From assembly GCA_900472485.1 (NCBI GenBank), contig UCII01000012.1, positions 336,802-400,801 of the forward strand: DNA of 64,000 nucleotides, in the 5' to 3' direction. Source of the stretch: Hyphomicrobiales bacterium (GTDB taxonomy: Bacteria; Pseudomonadota; Alphaproteobacteria; Rhizobiales; Rhizobiaceae). The position numbers and the translations under genes were made by a program. Below are positions 1-8,910 of the stretch, in pieces (the first letter of the stretch is position 1; each line of letters opens with the position of its first letter). The notes beneath the pieces were generated by a model. It worked only from the letters and a program-made list of their open reading frames with translations, was not told where the DNA came from and searched no databases.

Positions 1-612
1 GAGGTCGGCACTTTTCGGCGGGCCGTTGACGCCTGGCGATTCTACCATGGCTTCCGAACCGATCGCGGCTCGCCGTTGCGCGCGCCTTGCCTTGCCGTGA
101 CGTCGCCCATGCTGGACGAGGATGGCGCCAATATCGCCGCCGTTTTCGCAACTCTTGTCCATACGCGCGAAGATACCGTCGAGCTGGACCGGGTTCTTGC
201 CGCAGCGCTCGGCGGTGCCCGGCTTGTTGTGCCTGAACCGCAGGAAACTGCGGATTTCGGGCTGATGCTGCCCGAATTTCCCAACCGCGTCTTTCAGCCG
301 CGCGAATTGTCGGACGGCCAAATCCGGTTTCTCGGTCTCGCCGCCGCCTTGATGTCCTACCGCCTACCGCCGCTGATCGCGCTCAACGAGCCGGAGGCTA
401 GCCTGCATCCGGATATGCTGCCGCCGCTTGCCGACATGATCGCCGCGGCTGCGAAAACGAGCCAGATCTGGATCGTCACTCATTCCGAACGTCTGGCCGA
501 AGCCGTGCGCGAGCGCTGCGGCGCGAAGCCGCGCAGGGTAATCCGCGAAGATGGTTCCACCTGGATCGACGGCATGCGGCTGACGGGCGAAATCGATGAT
601 GAGGACGAATAG
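1..612 (+). CDS. AAA family ATPase, C-terminal part (5' end outside window)
   Basis: The reading frame is open from base 1, so only the last 203 codons are present. The C-terminal half of an ABC/SMC-like AAA ATPase is visible: a signature-like LSDGQIRF about residue 100, a Walker B stretch LIALNEPEASLHP in which Asn-Glu replaces the usual Asp-Glu, and an H-loop IVTHSERLAE. The Walker A motif must lie upstream. Family knowledge: stand-alone proteins of this kind, with AAA_21/AAA_15 domains, are soluble and have diverse or unknown roles, some in DNA repair or defence. The tail GEIDDEDE is acidic. Nothing in the next genes assigns a specific function. Confidence 0.85.
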   Translation, partial: EVGTFRRAVDAWRFYHGFRTDRGSPLRAPCLAVTSPMLDEDGANIAAVFATLVHTREDTVELDRVLAAALGGARLVVPEPQETADFGLMLPEFPNRVFQPRELSDGQIRFLGLAAALMSYRLPPLIALNEPEASLHPDMLPPLADMIAAAAKTSQIWIVTHSERLAEAVRERCGAKPRRVIREDGSTWIDGMRLTGEIDDEDE

Positions 613-674
613 CAGCGATCTACAGCGATGCCGACAAATCACATTGATCCCGCAATCGATATCGTGTATCACAA

Positions 675-692
675 TTGATGTACGTACATCAA
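675..692. promoter_or_regulatory. 18-bp perfect palindrome, probable operator
   Basis: TTGATGTACGTACATCAA is perfectly self-complementary over 18 bases and lies about 85 bases before the start of the next gene. The surrounding 60 bases are AT-rich. This fits a dimeric regulator site controlling the downstream flavoprotein gene. The regulator is not identifiable here. Confidence 0.5.
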
Positions 693-777
693 ATTTCGCC
701 GGAGGAGCAATCAGTGAGGATCTGAGGTGTTCCATCGGGGCGAAGATACAAACGGGAACGATCTGGGGAGGTGGTTC

Positions 778-1428
778 ATGGCAGCGTTACAACTCAATCC
801 CGATTTCGCAATTGACGATGAACGGTCACTTCGCGAATTATTCGAGCCGACCCACTCTCTGGCTCTATTGAAGTGTCAGAATTCCCTGGGGGAGCATGCG
901 CGAGAGTTCATCAGGCGCTCGCCGTTTCTATGTATAGGTTCCCAGCATCTGGACGGAAAGGCTGATGTCAGTCCTCGCGGTGATCCTCCGGGCTTCGTGA
1001 AGGTTCTTGATGAGCGCACGATTGCGATTCCGGATCGCCCGGGCAACAACCGTCTTGATACGCTTGCCAACATCATTGCCAATCCGAACGTCGGACTGCT
1101 CTTTGTCATTCCCGGCTTCGATGACATGTTGCGCATAAACGGACGGGCCGCTCTCACTCGTGACCCGGAACTTCTGAAAGATATGGCGATCGCTGGCCGC
1201 GTACCGAAACTTGCGATCATCGTAAGCATCAGCGAAGTTTTCCTGCATTGCGCCAAGGCGTTCAGGCGGTCCCGCCTGTGGAGCGCGGATCATTTTCAGG
1301 ATCGCAGCGAGATGCCCTCGCTCATAAAGATGATCCTGGATGAGACGACAGGGGCTCCCACGGACCGGGATGAAATGCGAACGATGGACGAAGGGTTGGA
1401 GGAAGATTATCGGAGGACACTGTACTGA
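778..1428 (+). CDS. pyridoxamine 5'-phosphate oxidase family (FMN-binding) protein
   Basis: A 216-residue soluble protein of the split-barrel flavin-binding fold, resembling the MSMEG_1061-type branch of the pyridoxamine 5'-phosphate oxidase superfamily. Typical segments are the core SQHLDGKADVSPRGDPPGF (near residue 60), IPDRPGNNRLDTLANI (near 88) and the strand GLLFVIPGFDDMLRINGRA. Members bind FMN or F420-like cofactors and usually act as small-molecule oxidoreductases; the substrate is unknown. I chose the ATG at 778 because GGGGAGG (765-771) sits six bases before it. An in-frame GTG at 727 is possible but less well placed. The CXXC-like C-terminus of some relatives is absent. Confidence 0.8.
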   Translation: MAALQLNPDFAIDDERSLRELFEPTHSLALLKCQNSLGEHAREFIRRSPFLCIGSQHLDGKADVSPRGDPPGFVKVLDERTIAIPDRPGNNRLDTLANIIANPNVGLLFVIPGFDDMLRINGRAALTRDPELLKDMAIAGRVPKLAIIVSISEVFLHCAKAFRRSRLWSADHFQDRSEMPSLIKMILDETTGAPTDRDEMRTMDEGLEEDYRRTLY

Positions 1429-1501
1429 CCGCGAGCGCGAGGTCTTTAATGCTGCCAAACTCAGCAAACCGCTCCCTATAGCTCGCACCGAGACAGCCCA
1501 T

Positions 1502-2719
1502 ATGACCCAGTTTCAGGATCCCGATATTACGGATCGCGCTTATATCGGCGCAACGGCCTATCATGCGATCAAGCGCTACTTTGCGCATGCGGAAGGACTA
1601 CCTGCCGGCTATGATTTCGAGGCTCGTTACCGCGCTTATCTTGGAGAAGCTTTGGAAGCGCCAAATCGGAAAGCTTTTTCGCTGGCCACGATGCGCTTCT
1701 TCGCAAGTCTGCGAAATGGCCATACCTCTTTTTGGGATGAGAAATTAGGGCAGCAGGCCGGATCAATACCGTTCAGGATAAATCGGATCAACGGTCAGTG
1801 GACGGTCGTGCGGTCAAGAATGGTTCAGTTGCGTCCCGGTCAGGTGATCACCGAGGTTGACGCTAAACCCGTGGACGCATGGCTCGAGGCGGTGCGTGAA
1901 CACATCGGTCAATCCAGCCTGGCGGCGCTGGATCGGATGACATGGCTGCGCCCTTTTTTGCTACCGCAGCGTTTCACAATCAGCACGGATGACGGTGGGC
2001 AAGTGCCAGTTGATTTGACCGAAGCGTCGATCGGACCGGAAAGCGGCCTTCCACTTGCAGCCGAAGTCGAAACCATCAGACGGACAGACGGAGTGGTGGT
2101 GATCCGTATTCCCGGCTTTGATGATCCGAAATACGAGGAAACCGCAATTACAGCCATTCAAAATGCAGGCGACGCTCACGCCATCCTCCTCGATCTGCGC
2201 GATAACGGCGGCGGCAGCTCGCCCGGCAACCTGCTTTCCGCCATTATGACAAATCCCTATCGGGGTACGTTGGTATCGACTCCCATGACGATTGCCAAAT
2301 CCGATGCTTCCAACTCCTTTCACGGCAGCATCCCCGCATTGCCGACAATGATGATGCGGATCGGTCCGGAGACGACGCTGCCTTTTCCGGATGCATGGAA
2401 GGGAAAGATGGCGTTGCTCATCAATGGTGGCAGCGCTTCGGCTTGCGAGGATTTCGCCCTGCGCTTCAAGGATGGCATGCGAGGCCTTGTGCTCGGCGAG
2501 CCTAGTTTTGGATCGACGGGACAGCCTTACTTCGTGAGATTTCCGGAATTCGGAATGTCGTTCAGAATATCCACCAAACGCGAATATTTTCCCGATGGTC
2601 GCCAGTTCGAAGGCGTGGGCGTAAAGCCCAATAAGTCAATTCCTCTGACGCCCGACGAATTGAGGAGCGGTGTCGATACTCAGCTGGAACTTGCAGTCAA
2701 AACTGTATTAGCCGATTAG
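1502..2719 (+). CDS. S41 family peptidase (cytoplasmic, tricorn-like branch)
   Basis: A 405-residue protein with a C-terminal S41 (tail-specific protease) domain. Visible motifs are NGHTSFW (about residue 79, the conserved His of the S41B branch), LDLRDNGGGSSPGN (about 227) and GGSASACEDFA (about 313, nucleophilic Ser). Where CtpA-type enzymes have a catalytic Lys, this protein has SFGSTGQP, so a Ser-His mechanism as in tricorn-like S41B members is likely. A PDZ-like strand region precedes the catalytic core. There is no signal peptide, so it should be cytoplasmic. The frame is open upstream to 1340, overlapping the previous gene; the ATG at 1502 is preferred because homology-like sequence begins there, though its ribosome site is weak. 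Confidence 0.75.
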   Translation: MTQFQDPDITDRAYIGATAYHAIKRYFAHAEGLPAGYDFEARYRAYLGEALEAPNRKAFSLATMRFFASLRNGHTSFWDEKLGQQAGSIPFRINRINGQWTVVRSRMVQLRPGQVITEVDAKPVDAWLEAVREHIGQSSLAALDRMTWLRPFLLPQRFTISTDDGGQVPVDLTEASIGPESGLPLAAEVETIRRTDGVVVIRIPGFDDPKYEETAITAIQNAGDAHAILLDLRDNGGGSSPGNLLSAIMTNPYRGTLVSTPMTIAKSDASNSFHGSIPALPTMMMRIGPETTLPFPDAWKGKMALLINGGSASACEDFALRFKDGMRGLVLGEPSFGSTGQPYFVRFPEFGMSFRISTKREYFPDGRQFEGVGVKPNKSIPLTPDELRSGVDTQLELAVKTVLAD

Positions 2720-2891
2720 TGCGGCCACCAGTAGATTGGGTAAGGTCCGCATTAGGCCGGCCATGGGCATGTTTGGCATTGTCGGGTAAGACCGGACATT
2801 CACGGTACTTGCAGGCCATCCGTTTTTTGCGAGCGATCCTGCACCACTCCCGGGTTTCTTTTTCTGTCCGTCCGGGGCATGGTCTGGCGCA

Positions 2892-5123
2892 ATGAGCAAA
2901 GATTCTTCCGATCTGTTCGGTGCGCTTTTCGAGGCCGCGCCCGCTAAGTCTGTGATGAGCCGTACCGTGCCCGTTCTCGTGCCGATGCCGGCGCCGAGGG
3001 CCTATTCCTATGCCGTGCCGGAGGGCATGGCGGTGGAGCCGGGTTCGGTCGTGCAGGTGCCGCTCGGGCCGCGGCAGGTGATCGGCGTCGTCTGGGATGG
3101 CGAGGACGACGGCGGTGTCGATCCGAAAAAGCTTCGGCCGATCAGCCATGTGTTCGACTGCCCGCCGCTCGGCAAGCATATGCGCGATTTCATCGATTGG
3201 GTTGCCGCCTATACGCTGTCGCCGCCGGGGCTGGTGGCGCGCATGGCGCTTCGAGCGCCGGCTGCCTTCGATCCCGAACCGATGATCGAGGGCCTGCGTT
3301 TCATCGGCGGCCAGCCGGAACGGATGACGCCGGCCCGCGTCAAGGTGATGGAGATCGCTGCCGGTGGGCTTTCCTGGACGCGGCTTGGTCTGGCGCATGC
3401 GGCCGGCGTTTCGACCAGCGTCGTCGACGGATTGATCTCGCAGGGTATTTTCGAGACGATCTTCCTGCCGCCGCCGCCGGTCGTCGCCAAGCCTGATCCG
3501 GAGTTCACCACGTCGCGGCTGCAGGGGCCGCAGAGGCAAGCGGCCGACGAGATCCTGGCTGACGTGCGCAAGGGCGAGTTCGCGGTTTCGCTGATCGACG
3601 GCGTTACCGGTTCCGGCAAGACCGAGGTCTATTTCGAGGCCGTCGCTGAAACGCTGAGGCGCGGCAAGCAGGTGCTGATCTTGCTACCGGAGATCGCGCT
3701 GACCGCAAGTTTCCTGGAGCGCTTTCAGGATCGCTTCGGCGCCAAGCCGGCCGAATGGCATTCCGATCTTGCGCCGAAAATGCGAGAGAAGGTCTGGCGC
3801 CAGGCTGTGACCGGCGAGGTGCGGGTTGTGGCCGGGGCACGTTCGGCGCTCTTCCTGCCTTTCGAGGATCTCGGGCTGATCGTTGTCGACGAAGAGCATG
3901 ACCCTGCCTACAAGCAGGAGGATCGCGTCTATTATAATGCGCGCGATATGGCCGTGGTGCGCGGCCGCATCGGCGATTTTCCCGTCGTGCTGGTGTCGGC
4001 GACGCCATCGGTCGAGAGCCAGGTCAATGGCCAGAGCGGGCGCTACACCACAATCCATCTGCCGACTCGGTTTGGCGATGCGGCGCTTCCGGATCTGCAC
4101 CTCATCGACATGCGGCGGCATTCGCCGGAGCGTGGCGGCTTCCTTTCGCCGGTCATGATCCGCGCGATCGGCAAGACGGTTGCTAAGGGCGAGCAGGCGC
4201 TGTTGTTCCTCAACAGGCGCGGTTATGCGCCGCTGACGCTCTGCCGCGTCTGCGGCCACCGGTTCCAGTGCCCGCAATGTTCGAGCTGGCTGGTGGAGCA
4301 CCGGTTCCGCAACCAGATCCAGTGCCATCAATGCGGCTATGCCGAGCGCACGCCGGAGGCCTGCCCCGAATGCGGGACGCTTGACCATCTCGTTGCCTGC
4401 GGGCCGGGAGTGGAGCGCATCGCGGAGGAGGTGGAGCGGCATTTCCCGGAGGCGCGGACGATCGTGCTCTCCTCCGACATCATGGGCGGGGTCAAGCGAC
4501 TGAGGCTGGAGCTCGATGCGATCGCCAAGGGCGAGGCCGATATCGTCATCGGTACGCAGCTCGTCGCGAAGGGACACAATTTCCCGCTGATGACGTTGGT
4601 CGGTATCGTCGATGCCGATCTTGGTCTGGCGAATGGCGATCCGCGCGCCGCCGAACGGACGTTCCAGCTTTTGTCGCAGGTGACGGGACGCGCCGGGCGA
4701 ACGGGTCTCAAGAGCCACGGATTGCTGCAGACCTACCAGCCGCAGCATCCCGTCATGCAAGCGATCGTATCCGGCGATGCCAGCGCCTTTTATGAGCGCG
4801 AGATTTCAGAGCGGGAGAGGGCCGTCTTGCCGCCTTTCGGCCGGCTCGCGTCGATCATCGTTTCCGCCGATACAAGGCAGGATGCCGAGACCCATGCACG
4901 CGGCATGCGCAATGCCGCGCCGCAGGTTTCGGGTATTTCGGTGCTTGGTCCGGCAGAGGCGCCGATCGCGCTGGTGCGCGGCCGTCATCGTTTCCGCTTG
5001 CTCGTACATGGTCGGCGCAATTCCGACATGCAGGGCTTTCTTCGGGCCATGCTGGCGCAATCACCTAGGGAGCGCGGCTCTGTGCAGGTGCAGCTCGATA
5101 TCGATCCGCAAAGCTTTCTGTGA
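2892..5123 (+). CDS. priA: primosomal protein N' (replication restart helicase PriA)
   Basis: A 743-residue superfamily 2 DNA helicase that recognises stalled forks and loads the primosome for replication restart. The N-terminal 3'-DNA-binding domain covers about residues 15-120. Helicase motifs include GVTGSGKTEVYF (about 236-247, Walker A) and DEEHDPAYKQ (about 333, DEAH box). Two zinc sites lie between the helicase lobes: CRVCGHRFQCPQC (about 452-464) and CHQC followed by CPEC (about 478-494). TGRAGRTG (motif VI) follows near 599. Length is usual for the family. Start ATG at 2892; it follows the S41 gene after a 172-base gap, so it probably has its own promoter. Confidence 0.97.
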   Translation: MSKDSSDLFGALFEAAPAKSVMSRTVPVLVPMPAPRAYSYAVPEGMAVEPGSVVQVPLGPRQVIGVVWDGEDDGGVDPKKLRPISHVFDCPPLGKHMRDFIDWVAAYTLSPPGLVARMALRAPAAFDPEPMIEGLRFIGGQPERMTPARVKVMEIAAGGLSWTRLGLAHAAGVSTSVVDGLISQGIFETIFLPPPPVVAKPDPEFTTSRLQGPQRQAADEILADVRKGEFAVSLIDGVTGSGKTEVYFEAVAETLRRGKQVLILLPEIALTASFLERFQDRFGAKPAEWHSDLAPKMREKVWRQAVTGEVRVVAGARSALFLPFEDLGLIVVDEEHDPAYKQEDRVYYNARDMAVVRGRIGDFPVVLVSATPSVESQVNGQSGRYTTIHLPTRFGDAALPDLHLIDMRRHSPERGGFLSPVMIRAIGKTVAKGEQALLFLNRRGYAPLTLCRVCGHRFQCPQCSSWLVEHRFRNQIQCHQCGYAERTPEACPECGTLDHLVACGPGVERIAEEVERHFPEARTIVLSSDIMGGVKRLRLELDAIAKGEADIVIGTQLVAKGHNFPLMTLVGIVDADLGLANGDPRAAERTFQLLSQVTGRAGRTGLKSHGLLQTYQPQHPVMQAIVSGDASAFYEREISERERAVLPPFGRLASIIVSADTRQDAETHARGMRNAAPQVSGISVLGPAEAPIALVRGRHRFRLLVHGRRNSDMQGFLRAMLAQSPRERGSVQVQLDIDPQSFL

Positions 5124-5232
5124 TTGGCGGGATAGATATCCAGTCTGCACCTTTCCCTTGCAATGCGGATCATGCCATAAGTCGGCCGTCTCACTTGACG
5201 TGATTTGCGCGCGGTTGATTTTGAGGGCGACG

Positions 5233-5616
5233 ATGGAGCTTTATTTTCCGACCGAATTCGGCGAGCGGCTTGCCTACTGTTCGGCTGCCATTACGGCGCT
5301 GATCGGCATCTTCCTGATGTTCGCGCCAGGTTACACCTATCGCTTCCTCAAGCTGCAGGTGAAGGAAGGCCGTTCGGAAGCCTATGCCGAGGCGCGCTCG
5401 GCCGGCGGCTTCATGATCGGCTTCGGGCTGGTCGCGATCCTGCTGGCGCAGCCGATGATCTATCTCGCGCTCGGTGCCGCCTTCGGCGTTGCGGCGTTCG
5501 GCCGCATTCTCTCGCTTATGTCCGATCGGGGCAGCGTATTTTTGAGCCTTCTCCTTCTGGTTGTGCAGGCGATTCTTGCTGCGCTACCTTTTCTCTATGG
5601 TCTCGGCTATATTTGA
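5233..5616 (+). CDS. small conserved membrane protein (DUF4345-like)
   Basis: A 127-residue, very hydrophobic protein with about four membrane segments (near residues 10-30, 55-75, 77-92 and 96-125) and charged loops KEGRSEAYAEARSAGG and SDRGS. It resembles the rhizobial DUF4345-type inner-membrane proteins, whose function is unknown. Placement between priA and the ATP synthase operon is common in related genomes, but this does not prove a link with ATP synthase; it should not be taken for AtpI, which has a different pattern. The ATG at 5233 follows a GAGGGCGACG stretch. Membrane location is well supported, function is not. Confidence 0.7.
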   Translation: MELYFPTEFGERLAYCSAAITALIGIFLMFAPGYTYRFLKLQVKEGRSEAYAEARSAGGFMIGFGLVAILLAQPMIYLALGAAFGVAAFGRILSLMSDRGSVFLSLLLLVVQAILAALPFLYGLGYI

Positions 5617-5699
5617 GCGGAAAACGGCTCGGCGCGGCCATTTTTGCCTGCGGTATCCCCATGGTTTTCGAAATTTGCCATCATAAATTCGCCCGAATG

Positions 5700-5718
5700 G
5701 CGTATTCGTCGAATACGC
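5700..5718. promoter_or_regulatory. 19-base dyad upstream of the ATP synthase operon
   Basis: GCGTATTCG-T-CGAATACGC is a perfect 9-bp inverted repeat around a single base, about 160 bases before atpH. It has no T-run, so a terminator for the preceding gene is unlikely. It may be an operator or overlap the promoter of atpHAGDC. Confidence 0.4.
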
Positions 5719-5877
5719 GTGTTGCGAGTCTCAATATCCTATGTTAGACGAACCCCGAATTTCGGATGAGGCGGGAGAGCACTCCTGCTGATTTCTGGGG
5801 GAAATCAAAACGAATTCAAGGACATATCGCTTCCGTCACCCGGAAGTTTGGTTCTTGGGTTGAAATCAGGGAATTTT

Positions 5878-6444
5878 GTGCCCGTGGCAGACACATCCCA
5901 GCATGTTTCTGGTGTCGCAGAACGATATGCCTCGTCGCTGTTCGAATTGGCCCTTGAAGAGGGTGCCGTACCGGCAGTGACCGCCGATCTCGATCGGTTC
6001 CAAGCCATGCTCGACGAAAGCGATGATCTGAAGCGCTTCGTCCTCAGCCCGGTCTTTTCGGCTGAAGAGCAGGTCGGCGCGATCGAGGCGCTGGCGAAAA
6101 AGGCTGGCTTCGGCGCCTATGTCACCAATTTTCTGAAGCTTGTGGCCAGCAACCGGCGCCTTTTTGCGCTGCCGGGCATGATCAAGGCTTTCCGCATCAT
6201 TGCCGCCCAGCACCGCGGCGAGATTTCAGCCGAGGTCACCTCGGCCCATGCGCTGACCCCTGCGCAGGAAGATGAATTGAAGGCGGCGCTGAAGGGCGTC
6301 ACCGGCAAGGACGTGGCGATTGCCGTCACCGTCGATCCGTCGATCCTTGGCGGCCTGATCGTCAAGGTCGGTTCGCGTCAGATCGATACGTCCCTTCGCA
6401 CCAAACTCTCCACCCTTAAGCTTGCATTGAAAGAGGTCGGCTGA
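5878..6444 (+). CDS. atpH: F1F0 ATP synthase subunit delta
   Basis: The 188-residue delta subunit (OSCP homologue) forms the peripheral stalk contact between the F1 head and subunit b. It begins with the rhizobial sequence (M)PVADTSQHVSGVAERYASSLFE, and a GTG at 5878 encodes that first residue, with AGGGA five bases upstream. The C-terminal signature DPSILGGLIVKVGSRQID (about residues 154-171) matches the delta family. It opens the five-gene F1 operon, and its stop TGA overlaps the ATG of atpA by one base, indicating translational coupling. As usual in alphaproteobacteria, no F0 genes are adjacent. Confidence 0.95.
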   Translation: MPVADTSQHVSGVAERYASSLFELALEEGAVPAVTADLDRFQAMLDESDDLKRFVLSPVFSAEEQVGAIEALAKKAGFGAYVTNFLKLVASNRRLFALPGMIKAFRIIAAQHRGEISAEVTSAHALTPAQEDELKAALKGVTGKDVAIAVTVDPSILGGLIVKVGSRQIDTSLRTKLSTLKLALKEVG

Positions 6445-7973
6445 TGGATATCCGCGCCGCGGAAATTTCCGCAATTCTGAAAGATCAGATCAAAAACTTC
6501 GGCAAGGAAGCTGAAGTCTCCGAAGTCGGCCAGGTTCTCTCCGTCGGTGACGGTATCGCCCGCGTCTACGGTCTGGACAATGTTCAGGCCGGCGAAATGG
6601 TCGAATTCCCCGGCGGTATCCGCGGTATGGCGCTGAACCTCGAAGCCGACAATGTCGGCGTGGTTATCTTCGGCTCCGACCGCGACATCAAGGAAGGCGA
6701 CACCGTCAAGCGCACCGGCGCGATCGTTGACGTTCCGGTCGGTCCGGAACTGCTCGGCCGCGTTGTCGACGCGCTCGGCAACCCGATCGACGGCAAGGGC
6801 CCGATCAACGCGACCCGCCGTTCGCGCGTCGACGTCAAGGCTCCGGGCATCATTCCGCGCAAGTCGGTTCATGAGCCGATGTCGACCGGCCTCAAGGCCA
6901 TCGACGCTCTGATCCCGGTTGGCCGTGGCCAGCGCGAGCTTGTCATCGGCGACCGCCAGACCGGCAAGACCGCCATCATCCTCGACACGATCCTGAACCA
7001 GAAGTCCATTCAGGATAACGGTCCGGACAGCGAAAAGCTCTTCTGCGTCTACGTCGCCGTCGGCCAGAAGCGCTCGACCGTCGCCCAGTTCGTCAAGGTG
7101 CTCGAAGAGCGCGGCGCTCTGAAGTATTCGATCATCGTTGCTGCGACGGCTTCCGATCCGGCTCCGATGCAGTTCCTGGCTCCGTTTGCCGGCTGCGCCA
7201 TGGGCGAATATTTCCGTGACAACGCCCAGCACGCCCTGATCGGCTATGACGACCTGTCCAAGCAGGCCGTTGCCTACCGTCAGATGTCGCTGTTGCTGCG
7301 CCGCCCGCCGGGCCGCGAAGCTTATCCGGGCGACGTCTTCTATCTGCACTCGCGTCTCCTCGAGCGCGCCGCAAAGATGAACGACGAGAAGGGTGCTGGC
7401 TCGCTCACCGCTCTCCCGGTCATCGAAACGCAGGGTAACGACGTTTCGGCCTTCATTCCGACCAACGTGATCTCGATCACCGATGGCCAGATCTTCCTCG
7501 AAACCGACCTGTTCTATCAGGGTATCCGTCCGGCCGTTAACGTCGGTCTGTCGGTTTCGCGCGTCGGCTCGTCTGCTCAGATCAAGGCGATGAAGCAGGT
7601 TGCAGGCTCGATCAAGGGCGAACTCGCCCAGTATCGTGAAATGGCCGCCTTCGCCCAGTTCGGTTCCGACCTCGATGCGGCAACGCAGCGCCTGCTGAAC
7701 CGCGGTGCTCGCCTGACCGAACTCCTGAAGCAGCCGCAATTCTCGCCGCTGAAGACGGAAGAGCAGGTTGCGGTGATCTTCGCCGGCGTCAACGGCTACC
7801 TCGACAAGCTGCCTGTTGCTCAGGTCGGCAAGTTTGAGCAGGGCCTGCTGTCGTACCTCCGCTCGGAAGGCAAGGACATCCTCGACACCATCCGCTCCGA
7901 AAAGGCCATCAGCGACGCGACGAAGGGTAAGCTCACCGCTGCTCTCGACAGCTTCGCCAAGTCTTTCGCGTAA
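6444..7973 (+). CDS. atpA: F1F0 ATP synthase subunit alpha
   Basis: The 509-residue non-catalytic nucleotide-binding subunit of the F1 head; three alternate with three beta subunits. The P-loop GDRQTGKTA lies near residues 169-177. The family signature PAVNVGLSVSRVGSSAQ is near 363-379 and contains the arginine finger. Length and motif order are standard. It starts inside the atpH stop codon, has typical highly expressed codon use, and is followed 29 bases later by atpG in the same operon. Confidence 0.98.
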   Translation: MDIRAAEISAILKDQIKNFGKEAEVSEVGQVLSVGDGIARVYGLDNVQAGEMVEFPGGIRGMALNLEADNVGVVIFGSDRDIKEGDTVKRTGAIVDVPVGPELLGRVVDALGNPIDGKGPINATRRSRVDVKAPGIIPRKSVHEPMSTGLKAIDALIPVGRGQRELVIGDRQTGKTAIILDTILNQKSIQDNGPDSEKLFCVYVAVGQKRSTVAQFVKVLEERGALKYSIIVAATASDPAPMQFLAPFAGCAMGEYFRDNAQHALIGYDDLSKQAVAYRQMSLLLRRPPGREAYPGDVFYLHSRLLERAAKMNDEKGAGSLTALPVIETQGNDVSAFIPTNVISITDGQIFLETDLFYQGIRPAVNVGLSVSRVGSSAQIKAMKQVAGSIKGELAQYREMAAFAQFGSDLDAATQRLLNRGARLTELLKQPQFSPLKTEEQVAVIFAGVNGYLDKLPVAQVGKFEQGLLSYLRSEGKDILDTIRSEKAISDATKGKLTAALDSFAKSFA

Positions 7974-8002
7974 TCGGGCCCAAGCTCTAGGACGGACCAA
8001 GG

Positions 8003-8887
8003 ATGCCTTCACTCAAGGATCTGAAAAACCGGATCGCCTCCGTCAAGGCGACGCAGAAGATCACCAAGGCGATGAAAATGGTCGCCGCGGCGAAGCTTCG
8101 GCGTGCGCAGGAGGCGGCCGAGGCCGCCCGGCCTTACTCGCAGCGCATGGCCGCTGTTCTGGCCAATATTTCGGCTGCCGTCAGCGATGCCGACGGCGCA
8201 CCGCTGCTGATGACCGGAACGGGCAAGAGCGATGTGCATCTGCTCGTCGTCTGCACGGCCGAACGCGGCCTTTGCGGCGGCTTCAATTCGCAGATCTCGC
8301 GCTTCGCCCGCGACCATGCCCGCAAGCTTCTGGCTGAAGGCAAGACGGTGAAGATCTTCACCGTCGGCAAGAAGGGCTACGACGTCCTTCGCCGCGAATA
8401 TGCTTCGCTGATCGTCGAGCGCAAGGAACTGCGCGACGTCAAGCGCATCGGCTTCGACAATGCCGACGCCATCGGCAAGCGCATCATCGAGATGTTCGAA
8501 GCTGGCGAATTCGATGTCTGCACGCTGTTCTATTCCGAATTCAAATCGGTGATCAGCCAGATCCCGACGGCACAGCAGCTCATTCCGGCTTCGGCTCCCG
8601 CCGTCGTCGAAGAAGATGCAGCCCACAAGGGCGCCGTCTATGAATACGAGCCGGATGCGGCTTCGATCCTCGCGGACCTGATCCCGCGCAACATCTCCGT
8701 CCAGATCTTCCGCGCGTTGCTCGAAAACGTCGCCGGCGAGATGGGTGCCAAGATGAGCGCGATGGACAATGCGACGCGCAACGCTGGTGAGATGATCAAC
8801 AAGCTGACGCTGAACTACAACCGTCAGCGCCAGGCACAGATCACCAAGGAATTGATTGAAATCATTTCGGGCGCGGAAGCGCTCTGA
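8003..8887 (+). CDS. atpG: F1F0 ATP synthase subunit gamma
   Basis: The 294-residue central shaft that rotates inside the alpha3beta3 ring. The N-terminal coiled coil SLKDLKNRIASVKATQKITKAMKMV (quoted here only as its family type; key residues are ITKAMKMVAAAKLRRAQ at about 19-35) and the C-terminal helix MSAMDNATRNAGEMINKLTL (about 250-269) are diagnostic. The Rossmann-like middle domain includes CTAERGLCGGFNS near 77-89. Start ATG at 8003 is preceded by AGGACGGACCAAGG. It sits third in the F1 operon, 23 bases before atpD. Confidence 0.97.
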   Translation: MPSLKDLKNRIASVKATQKITKAMKMVAAAKLRRAQEAAEAARPYSQRMAAVLANISAAVSDADGAPLLMTGTGKSDVHLLVVCTAERGLCGGFNSQISRFARDHARKLLAEGKTVKIFTVGKKGYDVLRREYASLIVERKELRDVKRIGFDNADAIGKRIIEMFEAGEFDVCTLFYSEFKSVISQIPTAQQLIPASAPAVVEEDAAHKGAVYEYEPDAASILADLIPRNISVQIFRALLENVAGEMGAKMSAMDNATRNAGEMINKLTLNYNRQRQAQITKELIEIISGAEAL

Positions 8888-8910
8888 GGTTAGGGAAAGA
8901 GGGTAAGAAA

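Noticed and set aside
5233..5616. AtpI (ATP synthase subunit I) upstream of the atp operon
   Set aside because: The membrane pattern and length differ from AtpI, and in rhizobia AtpI goes with the F0 genes.
6378..8012. Long open frame (544 codons) antisense to atpA
   Set aside because: It is a shadow of the strongly biased codon use of atpA; its translation has no protein family character.
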